Shown here piece by piece: positions 49,761 through 58,530 of a stretch of 64,000 bases of DNA. The DNA comes from an uncultured Bacteroidaceae bacterium (GTDB lineage Bacteria > Bacteroidota > Bacteroidia > Bacteroidales > Bacteroidaceae): the NCBI GenBank assembly GCA_934271655.1, contig CAKQRW010000003.1, forward strand, positions 26,685-90,684, read 5' to 3'. The first letter of the stretch is position 1, and every line of letters starts with the position of its first letter. The notes beneath the pieces were generated by a model, which worked only from the letters and a program-made list of their open reading frames with translations, was not told the DNA's origin and ran no database searches. Both the position numbers and the translations under genes were made by a program.

Positions 49761-51197
49761 CTGCTCAGGAATTTTTTTTCCCTTGCCGAAAGAGAAAACC
49801 CACAAGCCCGCAAACGTCAGTCCTCCATTCAGGAGAAGCAGCTCATACCCAAACCTGTATCCTGCAGCCTCTTTGGCAACATAGTCCACAGCCACACACA
49901 GCAACGGAGCTGCCACCGCTATCCATGGCACAGCCTTCTCCCTCACCCGCCTCTCTGTCAGCATGCCAAAAGCGAACAGTCCAAGCAGCGGGCCGTAGGC
50001 ATAAGCCACAAGCGTGTAAATGGTGTCGATGACACTTCCCGAACCTATAGCGTCAAATATCAGCGTCACCACCACAAACACCATCATGAAAGCCACATGG
50101 ACCTTTTTCCTCGTACTTGCGTCATTCTCCTTCCGCAGCATGTCTATGCAAAAGCTGGTCGTCACCGAGGTCATGGCCGAGTCGACCGAAGAGAAGGCGC
50201 TCGCCACCACTCCTATGGCAAAGAGCACCACACAGGCTGTGCCCATCTTGCCGCCAAGCACCATGCCAGCCAGCAGCTCATCACCCTTGCCCGGCAGCTC
50301 CATGCCATACTGTCCGTAGAGCTTGACCAGCAAGATGCCCAGCGCCAACAGCATGAAGTTGACCGGGACAAACAGCACGCCATACGAGCACATGTCCTTC
50401 TGGGCAGCCCGCAGGTTCTTGCACGTCAGGTTCTTCTGCATCATGTCCTGGTCCAGACCCGTCATCACAATGACCACAAATATGCCTGAGACAAACTGCT
50501 TCCAGAAATACTGCCTTGACACAGGATCATCCAGCACGAACACTCTCGACATGCTGTCAGAGGCCACTATCCTGGCAGCCTCGCCCCAGCTCACGCCAAG
50601 CAGGTCCACAGCCTTCATCAGCAGCATCACCAGAGCCGCCAGCAGACACAGAGTCTGGAAAGCGTCGGTCCACACCAATGTCTTCATGCCGCCCCTGCGT
50701 GTATAGAGCCATATGAGCAGCAGCGTTGCCGCCACCACCACAGCATACGGCACTTCCACAGCCGACGACACACACTCCTGCAGCAGGCGGCATACTATAT
50801 AGAACTTAGCCGCCGCGCCTACCACCTTGTTCACTATGAAGAAGGCAGACCCTGTACGGTAGCTCACCTCTCCATACCTGCGCAGCAGATATGTGTAGAT
50901 AGACGTGAGCCTCAAGCGATAGTAAAGCGGCAGAAGCACAAACGCCACCACCACATATCCCACCACAAAGCCGAGGCACATCTGCAGATAGGTCATGCCC
51001 GTGGTCATCACCCAACCAGGCACACCAATGAAAGTGACTCCAGAAATGCTCGCGCCGACCATGCCAAAAGCCACCAGCATCCACGGCGACGTTCTGCCAG
51101 CCGCAAAAAAAACGTCATTGCCCCCTCTGCCAGCCACAAGGCGTGACAGAAGGAGCAAAACGATGAAATATACCAATACTGTTATAAGAACTATCAT
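49746..51197 (-). CDS. Sodium:solute symporter (SSS family)
   Basis: A 483-residue inner-membrane transporter with about 13 hydrophobic segments. SSS-family marks are GRTSPWMLVAFGMVGASISGVTFIGVPGWV near the N-terminus, GLDQDMMQKNLTCKNLRAAQKDM in the middle and AFSSVDSAMTSVTTSFCIDML in the sodium-binding region. The substrate is not predictable; relatives carry sugars, sialic acid or pantothenate-like solutes. The last four residues and stop come from a MITE-A fragment. A lone MITE-A terminus lies just before the start codon (51210-51222), so the gene is bracketed by element ends. Confidence 0.88.
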   Translation of the reverse strand: MIVLITVLVYFIVLLLLSRLVAGRGGNDVFFAAGRTSPWMLVAFGMVGASISGVTFIGVPGWVMTTGMTYLQMCLGFVVGYVVVAFVLLPLYYRLRLTSIYTYLLRRYGEVSYRTGSAFFIVNKVVGAAAKFYIVCRLLQECVSSAVEVPYAVVVAATLLLIWLYTRRGGMKTLVWTDAFQTLCLLAALVMLLMKAVDLLGVSWGEAARIVASDSMSRVFVLDDPVSRQYFWKQFVSGIFVVIVMTGLDQDMMQKNLTCKNLRAAQKDMCSYGVLFVPVNFMLLALGILLVKLYGQYGMELPGKGDELLAGMVLGGKMGTACVVLFAIGVVASAFSSVDSAMTSVTTSFCIDMLRKENDASTRKKVHVAFMMVFVVVTLIFDAIGSGSVIDTIYTLVAYAYGPLLGLFAFGMLTERRVREKAVPWIAVAAPLLCVAVDYVAKEAAGYRFGYELLLLNGGLTFAGLWVFSFGKGKKIPEQVRQI

Positions 51198-51209
51198 CTG
51201 CTATGCTAT

Positions 51210-51222
51210 AAGTAGGTGTTCA
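51210..51222. mobile_element. Lone MITE-A terminus
   Basis: AAGTAGGTGTTCA only, 12 bp upstream of the symporter start. It is too short to be certain; supported by the matching fragment at the other end of the gene. Confidence 0.35.
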
Positions 51223-51284
51223 TCTGTCTCATGGCAGCCTCATCACCCATAAGGATGGATGAAAGCCGACACATCTGCATCGCA

Positions 51285-54200
51285 TCAGGAGTTGCCATCC
51301 TTCTTCTTCAGATAAGCGTCGCCCTCCAGCGACACGTTCGAGCCGAATCCCTCCTTGCTTTCAAACTTCAGCTGCAGGCCCATGCCTATGGCCAGCTTGC
51401 GAGCCACCGTGAGTCCGAGGCCAAGTCCCTGGGTGAAGCCGTCGTCTTTCCAGAAGAGGTCATAGACAGCCTGCTGCTTGTCCTTGGCGATGCCTATGCC
51501 GCTGTCTGTCACAAACAGCCGCGCGCGGTCCTCGTTCAGACTGTAATGCAGACCCATGGCCACACTGCCAGTCTTAGTAAACTTGAAGGCATTGCTCAAC
51601 AGCTGCCCTATGATATACTTCACACGCATGCGGTCGTTGTTCATGTATATGTCCTTGCGCATGGCGAGAGTCTCAAACACCAGTCCGTCTGGCACCAGGT
51701 CGCGCCATTCGCTCTCTATCTCCTTAAACAGGTCCGACACATTGAACTCATCCTTCACATACTGGATGCGTCCGCTCTCTATGCGTGAGAACATCAGGAT
51801 ATTCTCTATCATGGCCGACAGAGCCGCATTGTTGGTCTTGATGACCTTGTCGTACTGCATCAGCTCCTCAGCAGAGAAAGAATCCTGCGGCAGGCTCACG
51901 AGCACATCGCTGAATCCCACCACAGCATTGAGCGGAGTGCGTATCTCGTGCGAGATGGTCGTCATGAAGTCCTCCTTCTGCCTTGCCTCCTCTGCCAGCT
52001 GCATGGCCTTCCTGAGCTCCTCCTCATACTTCTTTGTCTTGTCTATGTTGATAAGGATGCCGTCCACATGCTTGCCCGACTCCTCACCCGACTCGATGCT
52101 GTCCTCATGCACCACCACAAATCGCAGCTGCCACCAGCGGTAGTTGCCGTCTTTCTCTATGTCGGCATATATCTCATACTTATGCACTCCCTTCACGCTG
52201 ATAGACTGTATCATCAGCGGCACCTCCTGCGCATAGTCGGGATGTATGCAGGCGATGATGTCTTTCACGCTCTGCTCCGACCTGATGGTATGGCTGTCAG
52301 AACCGCTCAGAGCCATGTGGCGCATGTCCGACCTGCGCTTCACGCTCGCCATCAAGTGGCGCATCGTGCGGTCGTTCCATGTGTAGACCACAAGTATGAT
52401 GGACAGCACAGCCACAACAAACACGAGCGAGATGAGCACCCATGTCAGATAAGAGAAGAACGGCATGGTCACCTCCTTCGGAGCTCCGACAATGGTGAAG
52501 CGATTGCAGTAGTCCTCATATTTCAGACCCATGCGCTTCATGGCCTGATAGTCCATGTAGAAGTTTTTCGTGTGCTTCAGTCCTACAAACGAGGCGAGGT
52601 CGTCTCCATTGAGCAGGCGCACGCCCACCTTCGCCAAGTCCTCAGCCACCGTCTCGTAGCCAGCGAAATATCCGCAGAGGAAAGAGCCAGAGCCGTCGGC
52701 AAAGCCTGCTTTCACGGCTGTAAACTGCGGACGGCCCGTCTTGTCCACGATGGAGCGGGCAAACACGTCGCGCTTCACCACCAGCGATGGATATTTCCAA
52801 GCATGTGTGTAGAGCATGCCGAGATGCACATATGCCTGCCCCAGCTCCATAGGCTCAGGAGCGTTGAGCTCTGGCGACTCCGCCGAGAACGTCATCACCA
52901 CGATGCTGTCTCTGCACAGTTCGGCAAAGCGCGGGTCGGCAAAGTTTCTCACATGGAAGTCGGAATTGTCCACAAATGGCGGGCGCGCTATGGCCTGAGC
53001 CAGTTCCTCGCGTATGATGGAGTCTTGGTGGAAATAGTCAAGCTCTATCTCCACACAGCTCTTGCCTGTCATCTCCACAGCCAGATTGATGTTGGAGCAA
53101 TAGTCGATAGGATCATTGATCACCACCACATTCCTGCGCGAGCGTATGCGCTCCCACTCCGGGTGGTGTATGCCTCCGAGCACCACAGGCACATCGGCCA
53201 GGGCAGGAAGAGGGTTCTCCTCAGCGTTGAAGAACTCCACCGCCGCTCTGTCGCCCTCGACGAGGATGACATCAGGCACCCAGCCTCTGTCAAACAGCGA
53301 GTCGCGCACATCAGCCCTCAAGTCCTCCCTGTCAATAGCCGGATTCTCAAGCCCGAGATAGACGTCGCGTATGTCGGCATTGGAATACTCATCATGGAAA
53401 TCGCTCTTCAGCACCTCGTCAAATGTTCTGTAAGACACATAGTCGCGGCTGTATGAGTGCAGCACCATCACCTTCACAGGCCTGTCTGTCTTGGCATCGT
53501 GTTCTGCGCACGATGACGGCACAAGAAGTCCCATGCCCAGAGTGATGACCAGCACTATGCATTGCACGAATCGCTTGAGGCGGAAGAAGAATTTGCTTCC
53601 CCTGCCATACTCGCTCTCCACGCCTATGGTGCCCTCCTGCTTCTCTATGATGGTCTTGCTGATGTTCAGTCCGAGGCCTGTGCCCTTATCGTTCTCGTTC
53701 ACCTTTGAGTATCTGTCAAAAATCTTGTCTATTTTGTCGGCAGGCACTCCTATGCCCGTGTCCTTCACATACACCTCTATCATGCCATCGTCCTCTTCCA
53801 TGTGCCGCCATCCGAGAGTGATGCTGCCCTCGGTGGTAAACTTGAAGGAGTTGCTCAGGAAGTTGTTGACCACCTGCTTCGTGCGTGTCATGTCTATGTT
53901 GACTATCACATCGGGGTCGCCCATCTCCAGATAGAAGGTGAGATGCGACGGCGCGATGATGCGGTTGGTGTTGTAGCAGTCGTTGACGAGCTTGGACACC
54001 GACACGGGCTTCTGTATTATCTCCAGGTCGCCCGTCTCTATCTGCGCCTTCTCCATCACGCTGTCTATCATGTTCAGAATCATGTCTGTGTTCTGATGGA
54101 TATACTCCAGATACATCTCGCGCTCTCCAGGCTCGAAGGTCATGCCTGGCACGGTAAGCATAGAAGAGAATCCTGTCACAGCGCCCAGAGGCGTGCGAAG

Positions 54201-55895
54201 GTCGTGGCTTATGTTGGCGAGGAAGTTCTCCTTCAGGGCCACCTGGCTTGCCAGCTGCTGAGCCTCTTCCAACTGGTCCTCCACCTTCTTCTTGTCATCA
54301 ATGTTCATCATCATGCCATACAGCTCTCCCGAGTCGGCCGACTCCTTGGTGGCGGCATACATGACCTTGAACCAATACCATGACTTGCCGCCATCGGGCG
54401 TCATATGCAGGCGGATGGTCTTCCTTCCGCGCTGCTGGCGGAAATTCATGAAGAAGTCGAAAGAGGCCTTGCTGTCCTCGTGTATCATCTTCCTGAAGTC
54501 TTCCAGCGGCACATGGTGATGCTCCATGCCATAATAGTCGGCAAAGTTCTGCCCCACTACAAACACGTCGTCCACCATCGACCACAGCGTGTCCTTGGCG
54601 TTAGAGAAGACGAGGTCGAGTATCTTGTCCTCATACTGCAGGTCGGCCAGCAGCTTCTGCTGTCCCTTCCTCTTCCATCTTGACATGAAATAGACTATGC
54701 CCCACACCACGCCAGCCACCACGAGCAGTATGCCTGCCACCCACAGCGTGAAGGTGAGAGGGCTGGAGAGATAGACTGGAGCGTTCACTATATTGAATCT
54801 GCCGCTGTAGACAGCATACGACATCTTGGGCTGCATCTGCTGCATGGCGTTCCAGTCCATGTAGTAGTCGCATGTGTGCATGCCTACTGGCAGCATGCGC
54901 GGGTTCTGTCCGTTGAGTATCTGCACCGCATATCCCACCTGGTCTTTCACCTGCGTCTCCGTACTTGTGAAATATCCGCAGAGGAATGAGGGTGCGTCTG
55001 GGTCGCTGAATCCCTCCCTGATGGCCGTGAACTGCGGACGTCTCACGCGCTTCACCAGCGTGTTGCTGAATATGTCATTCTTCACCTGCATGTGAGTCAT
55101 CCTGTCGGCCTTCTGCACTATTTTCCAGGAGCGTGCCTCGCCTACCGAGTCCGACTCCTCCTCGTTCCTGTTTCTGTATGGCTCAGCGCACGATATGACG
55201 TTCACTACCAGATGTCCGGCATACTTCGAGTTGAGCGTGCGCTCATCGAAGTTGGTCATGTGGAAGTCGCTGTTGTCGATATATCTCAGCGAGTCCTGCA
55301 TGGCCTGCGCCAGTTGCTTGCGCAGGTGAGCGTCGTGGTCGTTGTAGTCAAGCTCTATGATCATAGACTGCTTCGTGCCATACTTCTGCACCAGCTCCAG
55401 GTTTCGGCCCCAGTCTATCACAGCCTCGTAGCCTGTCATCAACGGGAAATGCTCCAGCTGGTTTCGCGACAGCACATTCACGCCGGCGAAGACGCATGGA
55501 GTCTTCACGAAGATGGAGTCAAGGCTGCGGTGACGGAACACCCACTCCACTATCGGGTCGTCATTGAGCAGTATCACGTCGGGCTTCCACTTGCGCAGGG
55601 AGTCCCGGCATGAAGGCCAGTCATACCGTGTGAACACGGTGTCGGGCCTGCGCACCATGTTGGCATAGATATGGTGTATGCTGGCGTTGACGCCCTGTTC
55701 GTGAAACTCCTTCTTCATGGTTTCGGCAAACAGCGATGACTCTTCACCCACACTGTCCCATGAGTGAATGACAACCACGCTTTTCTGTGGCTGACGCTTC
55801 ACATGGTCTATCTTGCTGCACGAGGCAACAGCCACGACCCCTGCCACAGCGAGCACTGGAAGCGCATGCGCAACGTCAGAAAATATCTTTTTCAT
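51285..55895 (-). CDS. Tandem double sensor histidine kinase (two full kinases in one chain)
   Basis: A 1536-residue protein. Copy 1: signal peptide with lipobox-like VAVASC (Cys26), periplasmic two-lobed ligand-binding region (about 36-375), membrane span (about 380-402), PAS-like region (about 420-535), HisKA with NISHDLRTPLGA (His564), and HATPase with NNFLSNSFKF, DTGIGVP, GTGLGLNIS. Directly after the last kinase strand (KFFFRL, about 773) comes a second export segment ending VPSSC (Cys796). A second periplasmic region homologous to the first follows (shared DNSDFH, RPQFTA, SFLCGYF), then a span (about 1149-1171), a PAS-like region, HisKA TISHEIRTPLNA (His1316) and HATPase (QLLSNAFKF, DSGIGIA, GLGLGLTVA). 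No stop and no good internal ATG at the junction. No receiver domain or response-regulator gene is adjacent. Confidence 0.85.
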   Translation of the reverse strand: MKKIFSDVAHALPVLAVAGVVAVASCSKIDHVKRQPQKSVVVIHSWDSVGEESSLFAETMKKEFHEQGVNASIHHIYANMVRRPDTVFTRYDWPSCRDSLRKWKPDVILLNDDPIVEWVFRHRSLDSIFVKTPCVFAGVNVLSRNQLEHFPLMTGYEAVIDWGRNLELVQKYGTKQSMIIELDYNDHDAHLRKQLAQAMQDSLRYIDNSDFHMTNFDERTLNSKYAGHLVVNVISCAEPYRNRNEEESDSVGEARSWKIVQKADRMTHMQVKNDIFSNTLVKRVRRPQFTAIREGFSDPDAPSFLCGYFTSTETQVKDQVGYAVQILNGQNPRMLPVGMHTCDYYMDWNAMQQMQPKMSYAVYSGRFNIVNAPVYLSSPLTFTLWVAGILLVVAGVVWGIVYFMSRWKRKGQQKLLADLQYEDKILDLVFSNAKDTLWSMVDDVFVVGQNFADYYGMEHHHVPLEDFRKMIHEDSKASFDFFMNFRQQRGRKTIRLHMTPDGGKSWYWFKVMYAATKESADSGELYGMMMNIDDKKKVEDQLEEAQQLASQVALKENFLANISHDLRTPLGAVTGFSSMLTVPGMTFEPGEREMYLEYIHQNTDMILNMIDSVMEKAQIETGDLEIIQKPVSVSKLVNDCYNTNRIIAPSHLTFYLEMGDPDVIVNIDMTRTKQVVNNFLSNSFKFTTEGSITLGWRHMEEDDGMIEVYVKDTGIGVPADKIDKIFDRYSKVNENDKGTGLGLNISKTIIEKQEGTIGVESEYGRGSKFFFRLKRFVQCIVLVITLGMGLLVPSSCAEHDAKTDRPVKVMVLHSYSRDYVSYRTFDEVLKSDFHDEYSNADIRDVYLGLENPAIDREDLRADVRDSLFDRGWVPDVILVEGDRAAVEFFNAEENPLPALADVPVVLGGIHHPEWERIRSRRNVVVINDPIDYCSNINLAVEMTGKSCVEIELDYFHQDSIIREELAQAIARPPFVDNSDFHVRNFADPRFAELCRDSIVVMTFSAESPELNAPEPMELGQAYVHLGMLYTHAWKYPSLVVKRDVFARSIVDKTGRPQFTAVKAGFADGSGSFLCGYFAGYETVAEDLAKVGVRLLNGDDLASFVGLKHTKNFYMDYQAMKRMGLKYEDYCNRFTIVGAPKEVTMPFFSYLTWVLISLVFVVAVLSIILVVYTWNDRTMRHLMASVKRRSDMRHMALSGSDSHTIRSEQSVKDIIACIHPDYAQEVPLMIQSISVKGVHKYEIYADIEKDGNYRWWQLRFVVVHEDSIESGEESGKHVDGILINIDKTKKYEEELRKAMQLAEEARQKEDFMTTISHEIRTPLNAVVGFSDVLVSLPQDSFSAEELMQYDKVIKTNNAALSAMIENILMFSRIESGRIQYVKDEFNVSDLFKEIESEWRDLVPDGLVFETLAMRKDIYMNNDRMRVKYIIGQLLSNAFKFTKTGSVAMGLHYSLNEDRARLFVTDSGIGIAKDKQQAVYDLFWKDDGFTQGLGLGLTVARKLAIGMGLQLKFESKEGFGSNVSLEGDAYLKKKDGNS

Positions 55896-55997
55896 ACTTT
55901 ACTAAAAAAGGTTATACCGTCTGTTTATTTTTAGGTTCAGAGAATTTCATCCACTATAAATCATTAATAAGTGCACATCTCCTCTTCTTTACACTTG

Positions 55998-56028
55998 CAA
56001 AGATACTGAAAAATCTAAAATCTTCAAA
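55998..56028 (-). promoter_or_regulatory. Promoter of the double kinase gene (-7 TATCTTTG, -33 TTTG)
   Basis: Minus-strand TATCTTTG (56005 to 55998) and TTTG (56028 to 56025), exactly 19 bp apart. Predicted leader about 95 nt. Confidence 0.7.
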
Positions 56029-56117
56029 AGAAACGTTGCAAGAAAGCTTTCTTTAGCAAAGAAATGTCAAAAAATAAAGGCGGCAAGCCACACACAGGCC
56101 ATTTGCAAAGTGCAGGT

Positions 56118-56165
56118 GACAACAGATGGCAGCAACCGTGTCCTCGGTTGCTGCCATCTGTTGTC
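56118..56165. terminator. Perfect 20-bp hairpin
   Basis: GACAACAGATGGCAGCAACC (56118-56137) and its complement (56146-56165), followed on the plus strand by TTTTACTAATT. It lies downstream of the FAD gene on the minus strand and may stop leftward read-through into the kinase gene. Confidence 0.7.
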
Positions 56166-56250
56166 TTTTACTAATTAAATATAGCATGGTATAAGGCTGC
56201 CCGACGGGCTGGTGGGTGGCACTCATTGCCACAGCATGTAAAGACAGCCT

Positions 56251-56321
56251 TTTTAGCGCTGGTGCGACAGAAATTTTTTTCTGGTGCGACAGAAAAAAAT
56301 TTCTGTCGCACCAGCGTGAAA
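56251..56321. repeat. 72-bp hairpin repeat, copy 2 (triple CTGGTGCGACAG)
   Basis: Nearly base-for-base the same as 2642-2713, including the inner third copy of the arm core. It differs mainly at the outer end of the second arm (AGCGTG for AGCGCT). Flanks of both copies are also similar for 10-20 bp. Confidence 0.85.
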
Positions 56322-56402
56322 AGAGGTGTTGCGCCGAACAATCAGCTGATGTCTCTGTGAAGCCCGCAGCAAACACGAGAACAGGCCACTTTGATGTTCC
56401 CC

Positions 56403-56500
56403 AATAATTATGAGCATCTACTTATAAAAAAATCCTGGACTTCTATAAAAACGCCCCTGGATTTCTACTTATAAACTAGTCCTGGACACCTACCTATACT
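56403..56500. repeat. MITE-A terminus followed by CCTGGA tandem repeats
   Basis: AATAATTATGAGCATCTACTT at 56403-56423 is a single MITE-A end. It is followed by three degenerate units of the type TCCTGGACTTCTATAAA spaced about 25-30 bp apart, running up to the stop of the FAD gene. Confidence 0.55.
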
Positions 56501-56502
56501 TG

Positions 56503-58104
56503 TCATCCTTTCAGATATTCCGCCAGGCGCTCGGCGCATCTCTCGCCGTCCACTCCTGCGCTGACGATGCCGCCAGCATAGCCTGCGCCCTCGCCACAGG
56601 GGAACAGGCCCTTCAGCCTGACATGCTGCAGGGTCAATGCGTCACGCAGCACCCTGACAGGAGCCGACGTGCGTGTCTCCACGCCTATCATCAGGGCCTC
56701 GTTGGTGAGAAAGCCATGGTGGCACTTGCCGAAATGCCTGAACGCTGCCTGGAGCCTCTTTGACACGAAGTCGGGCATCCAGAAATGCATCGGGGTGCTG
56801 ATGACTCCAGGCGTGTATGATGTGCGCGGCATGTCATAGCTCATCTTGCCGTTCACGAAGTGTGCCATGCGCTGCGCCGGAGCCGTCTGCTTGCGGTTGC
56901 CCTGCAAAAAGGCGGCGTACTCAAGCCTTTCCTGAAACTCCATCATGGCCAGCGGCGAGTCCATTTCCGCCAACTCGTTGGCTGGCGCTGGCGGCAGGCT
57001 CATCAGGCTCTGGTCTTTTTTCAGGTCATCGACATGCAGCTCCACCACCATGCCCGAATTGCTCCACGGACTGTTGCGCCCCGAGTTGCTCATGCCGTTC
57101 ACCACTATCTGGTTGGCTCCGCTCGCTGCTGGCACCACCGTGCCTCCAGGACACATGCAGAACGAATATACACCACGGCCATCCACCTGAGTGACAAACG
57201 AATACTCTGCGGCAGGCAGATACTCGCCACGGCCTTCCTTGCGGCGGTACATTATCTGGTCTATCATCTCGGCAGGATGCTCCAGTCTCACGCCTACGGC
57301 TATGTCCTTAGCCTCTATCTCTATGCCCTGGGCGTAAAGATAGCGGTACACGTCCCGGGCGCTGTGGCCTGTGGCCAGAATGACTGGCCCCATGAACACC
57401 TTGTCGCCGCACACCACGCCCTTGACCTCATCGCCTTCCACTATCAGCGAGTCCATCTTAGTCTCGAAATGCACCTCGCCGCCGCAGTTTATGATGGTGT
57501 GGCGCATGTCCTCAATGATGCCAGGCAGCTTGTCGGTGCCGAGGTGGGGATGGGCGTCAGACAGTATGCTCACGCTCGCTCCATGCTGGCAGAAGACATT
57601 GAGTATCTTCTCCACATTGCCGCGCTTCTTGCTGCGTGTGTAGAGCTTGCCGTCGGAGAAGGCTCCTGCTCCTCCCTCTCCAAAAGAGAAATTGGACTCA
57701 GGGTCCACCACCTGCGACCTCGATATCTGCGCTATGTCCTTTCTGCGGTCATGCACATTCTTGCCGCGCTCCACCACTATGGGACGCACGCCAAGCTCTA
57801 TCAGCCTCAGGGCTGCAAACAGTCCTCCAGGGCCTGCGCCCACGACCACAGCCTCTGGTGCCCCGTCCACACATGGGTAGTTTACCCTCTGGTACTCATC
57901 GTCTTCGGGCAGCTCACCCACATAGGCACGCACCTTCAGATTGACATATATCGTGCGCTGGCGGGCATCTATGCTCCTCTTCAGCACCCTCACAGCCTTG
58001 ATGGCTGAGGCCGCAAAGCCTTTCTCTTTTTCCAAATAGCTCCTTATGGCCTGTTCGCTTACCGCCTCCTCTGGCAACAAGCGCAGCTGATATTCCTCTA
58101 TCAT
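56503..58104 (-). CDS. FAD-dependent oxidoreductase (NAD(P)/FAD-dependent, unknown substrate)
   Basis: A 533-residue flavoprotein. After an N-terminal basic domain of about 90 residues, the FAD-binding motif VVVGAGPGGLFAALRLIELG appears. It is followed by ERGKNVHDRRKDI, the conserved NFSFGEGGAGAFSDGKLYTR, VILATGHSARDVY and the C-terminal GLFPCGEGAGYAGGIVSAGVDG. This is the pattern of a widespread uncharacterised dehydrogenase-like family. The frame is open to 58278, but the ATG at 58104 follows a perfect promoter and gives MIEEYQLRLLPEEAV, the family start. Confidence 0.85.
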   Translation of the reverse strand: MIEEYQLRLLPEEAVSEQAIRSYLEKEKGFAASAIKAVRVLKRSIDARQRTIYVNLKVRAYVGELPEDDEYQRVNYPCVDGAPEAVVVGAGPGGLFAALRLIELGVRPIVVERGKNVHDRRKDIAQISRSQVVDPESNFSFGEGGAGAFSDGKLYTRSKKRGNVEKILNVFCQHGASVSILSDAHPHLGTDKLPGIIEDMRHTIINCGGEVHFETKMDSLIVEGDEVKGVVCGDKVFMGPVILATGHSARDVYRYLYAQGIEIEAKDIAVGVRLEHPAEMIDQIMYRRKEGRGEYLPAAEYSFVTQVDGRGVYSFCMCPGGTVVPAASGANQIVVNGMSNSGRNSPWSNSGMVVELHVDDLKKDQSLMSLPPAPANELAEMDSPLAMMEFQERLEYAAFLQGNRKQTAPAQRMAHFVNGKMSYDMPRTSYTPGVISTPMHFWMPDFVSKRLQAAFRHFGKCHHGFLTNEALMIGVETRTSAPVRVLRDALTLQHVRLKGLFPCGEGAGYAGGIVSAGVDGERCAERLAEYLKG

Positions 58105-58124
58105 GATATTTTGCAATTTTTTTG

Positions 58125-58155
58125 CAAAGATAGCGCATGTCGGAGACAATTCAAA
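58125..58155 (-). promoter_or_regulatory. Promoter of the FAD gene (-7 TATCTTTG, -33 TTTG)
   Basis: TATCTTTG (58132 to 58125) and TTTG (58155 to 58152), 19 bp apart, giving a leader of about 14 nt. It supports the start at 58104. Confidence 0.7.
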
Positions 58156-58206
58156 ATAATAGGAGGCTTTATTTCCTACAGCATGGTTCTGGAGCGCATG
58201 TTTTCG

Positions 58207-58311
58207 GCCGATAATACCGAACGCTAACCATGAACGAATCCAGGCCGCTAATCCAGAAAGAATCCAGAAAGAATCCAAGCCGATAATGCCGAACAGATCC
58301 CGAACGAATCA
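58207..58311. repeat. Degenerate direct repeats between the FAD gene and dnaX
   Basis: GCCGATAATACCGAAC (58207) recurs as GCCGATAATGCCGAAC (58279), each followed within about 25 bp by GAACGAATC. AATCCAGAAAG is tandemly doubled at 58251 and 58262 (11-bp period). No gene is seen in the 58105-58530 gap. Confidence 0.7.
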
Positions 58312-58502
58312 GCAACCAATCCACGAGGCCGCCAGCAAGGCTGCCACAAACATCGGCAAAGCCTAATAGCCAAGCATGGCAAGGCTGCGGGGCTTTCGCC
58401 ATATGACTCGTTTCATCCATCAAACATGAAAGTTTTTTTCCGCAAAAGGCAACATTACACACGTTTTTCATCCCATGTGGCTTATAATTCGGGAATTTTA
58501 TG

Positions 58503-58510
58503 TAAATTTG
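58503..58510 (+). promoter_or_regulatory. Putative dnaX promoter -7 box (TAAATTTG)
   Basis: TAnnTTTG 21 bp before the dnaX ATG; predicted leader about 14 nt. Confidence 0.6.
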
Positions 58511-58530
58511 CATTGCAATCAACATTCAAT

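Noticed and set aside
49704..51222. Composite transposon formed by MITE-A ends around the symporter gene
   Set aside because: The right-hand end is only 13 bp and both ends face the same way; no target duplication can be seen.
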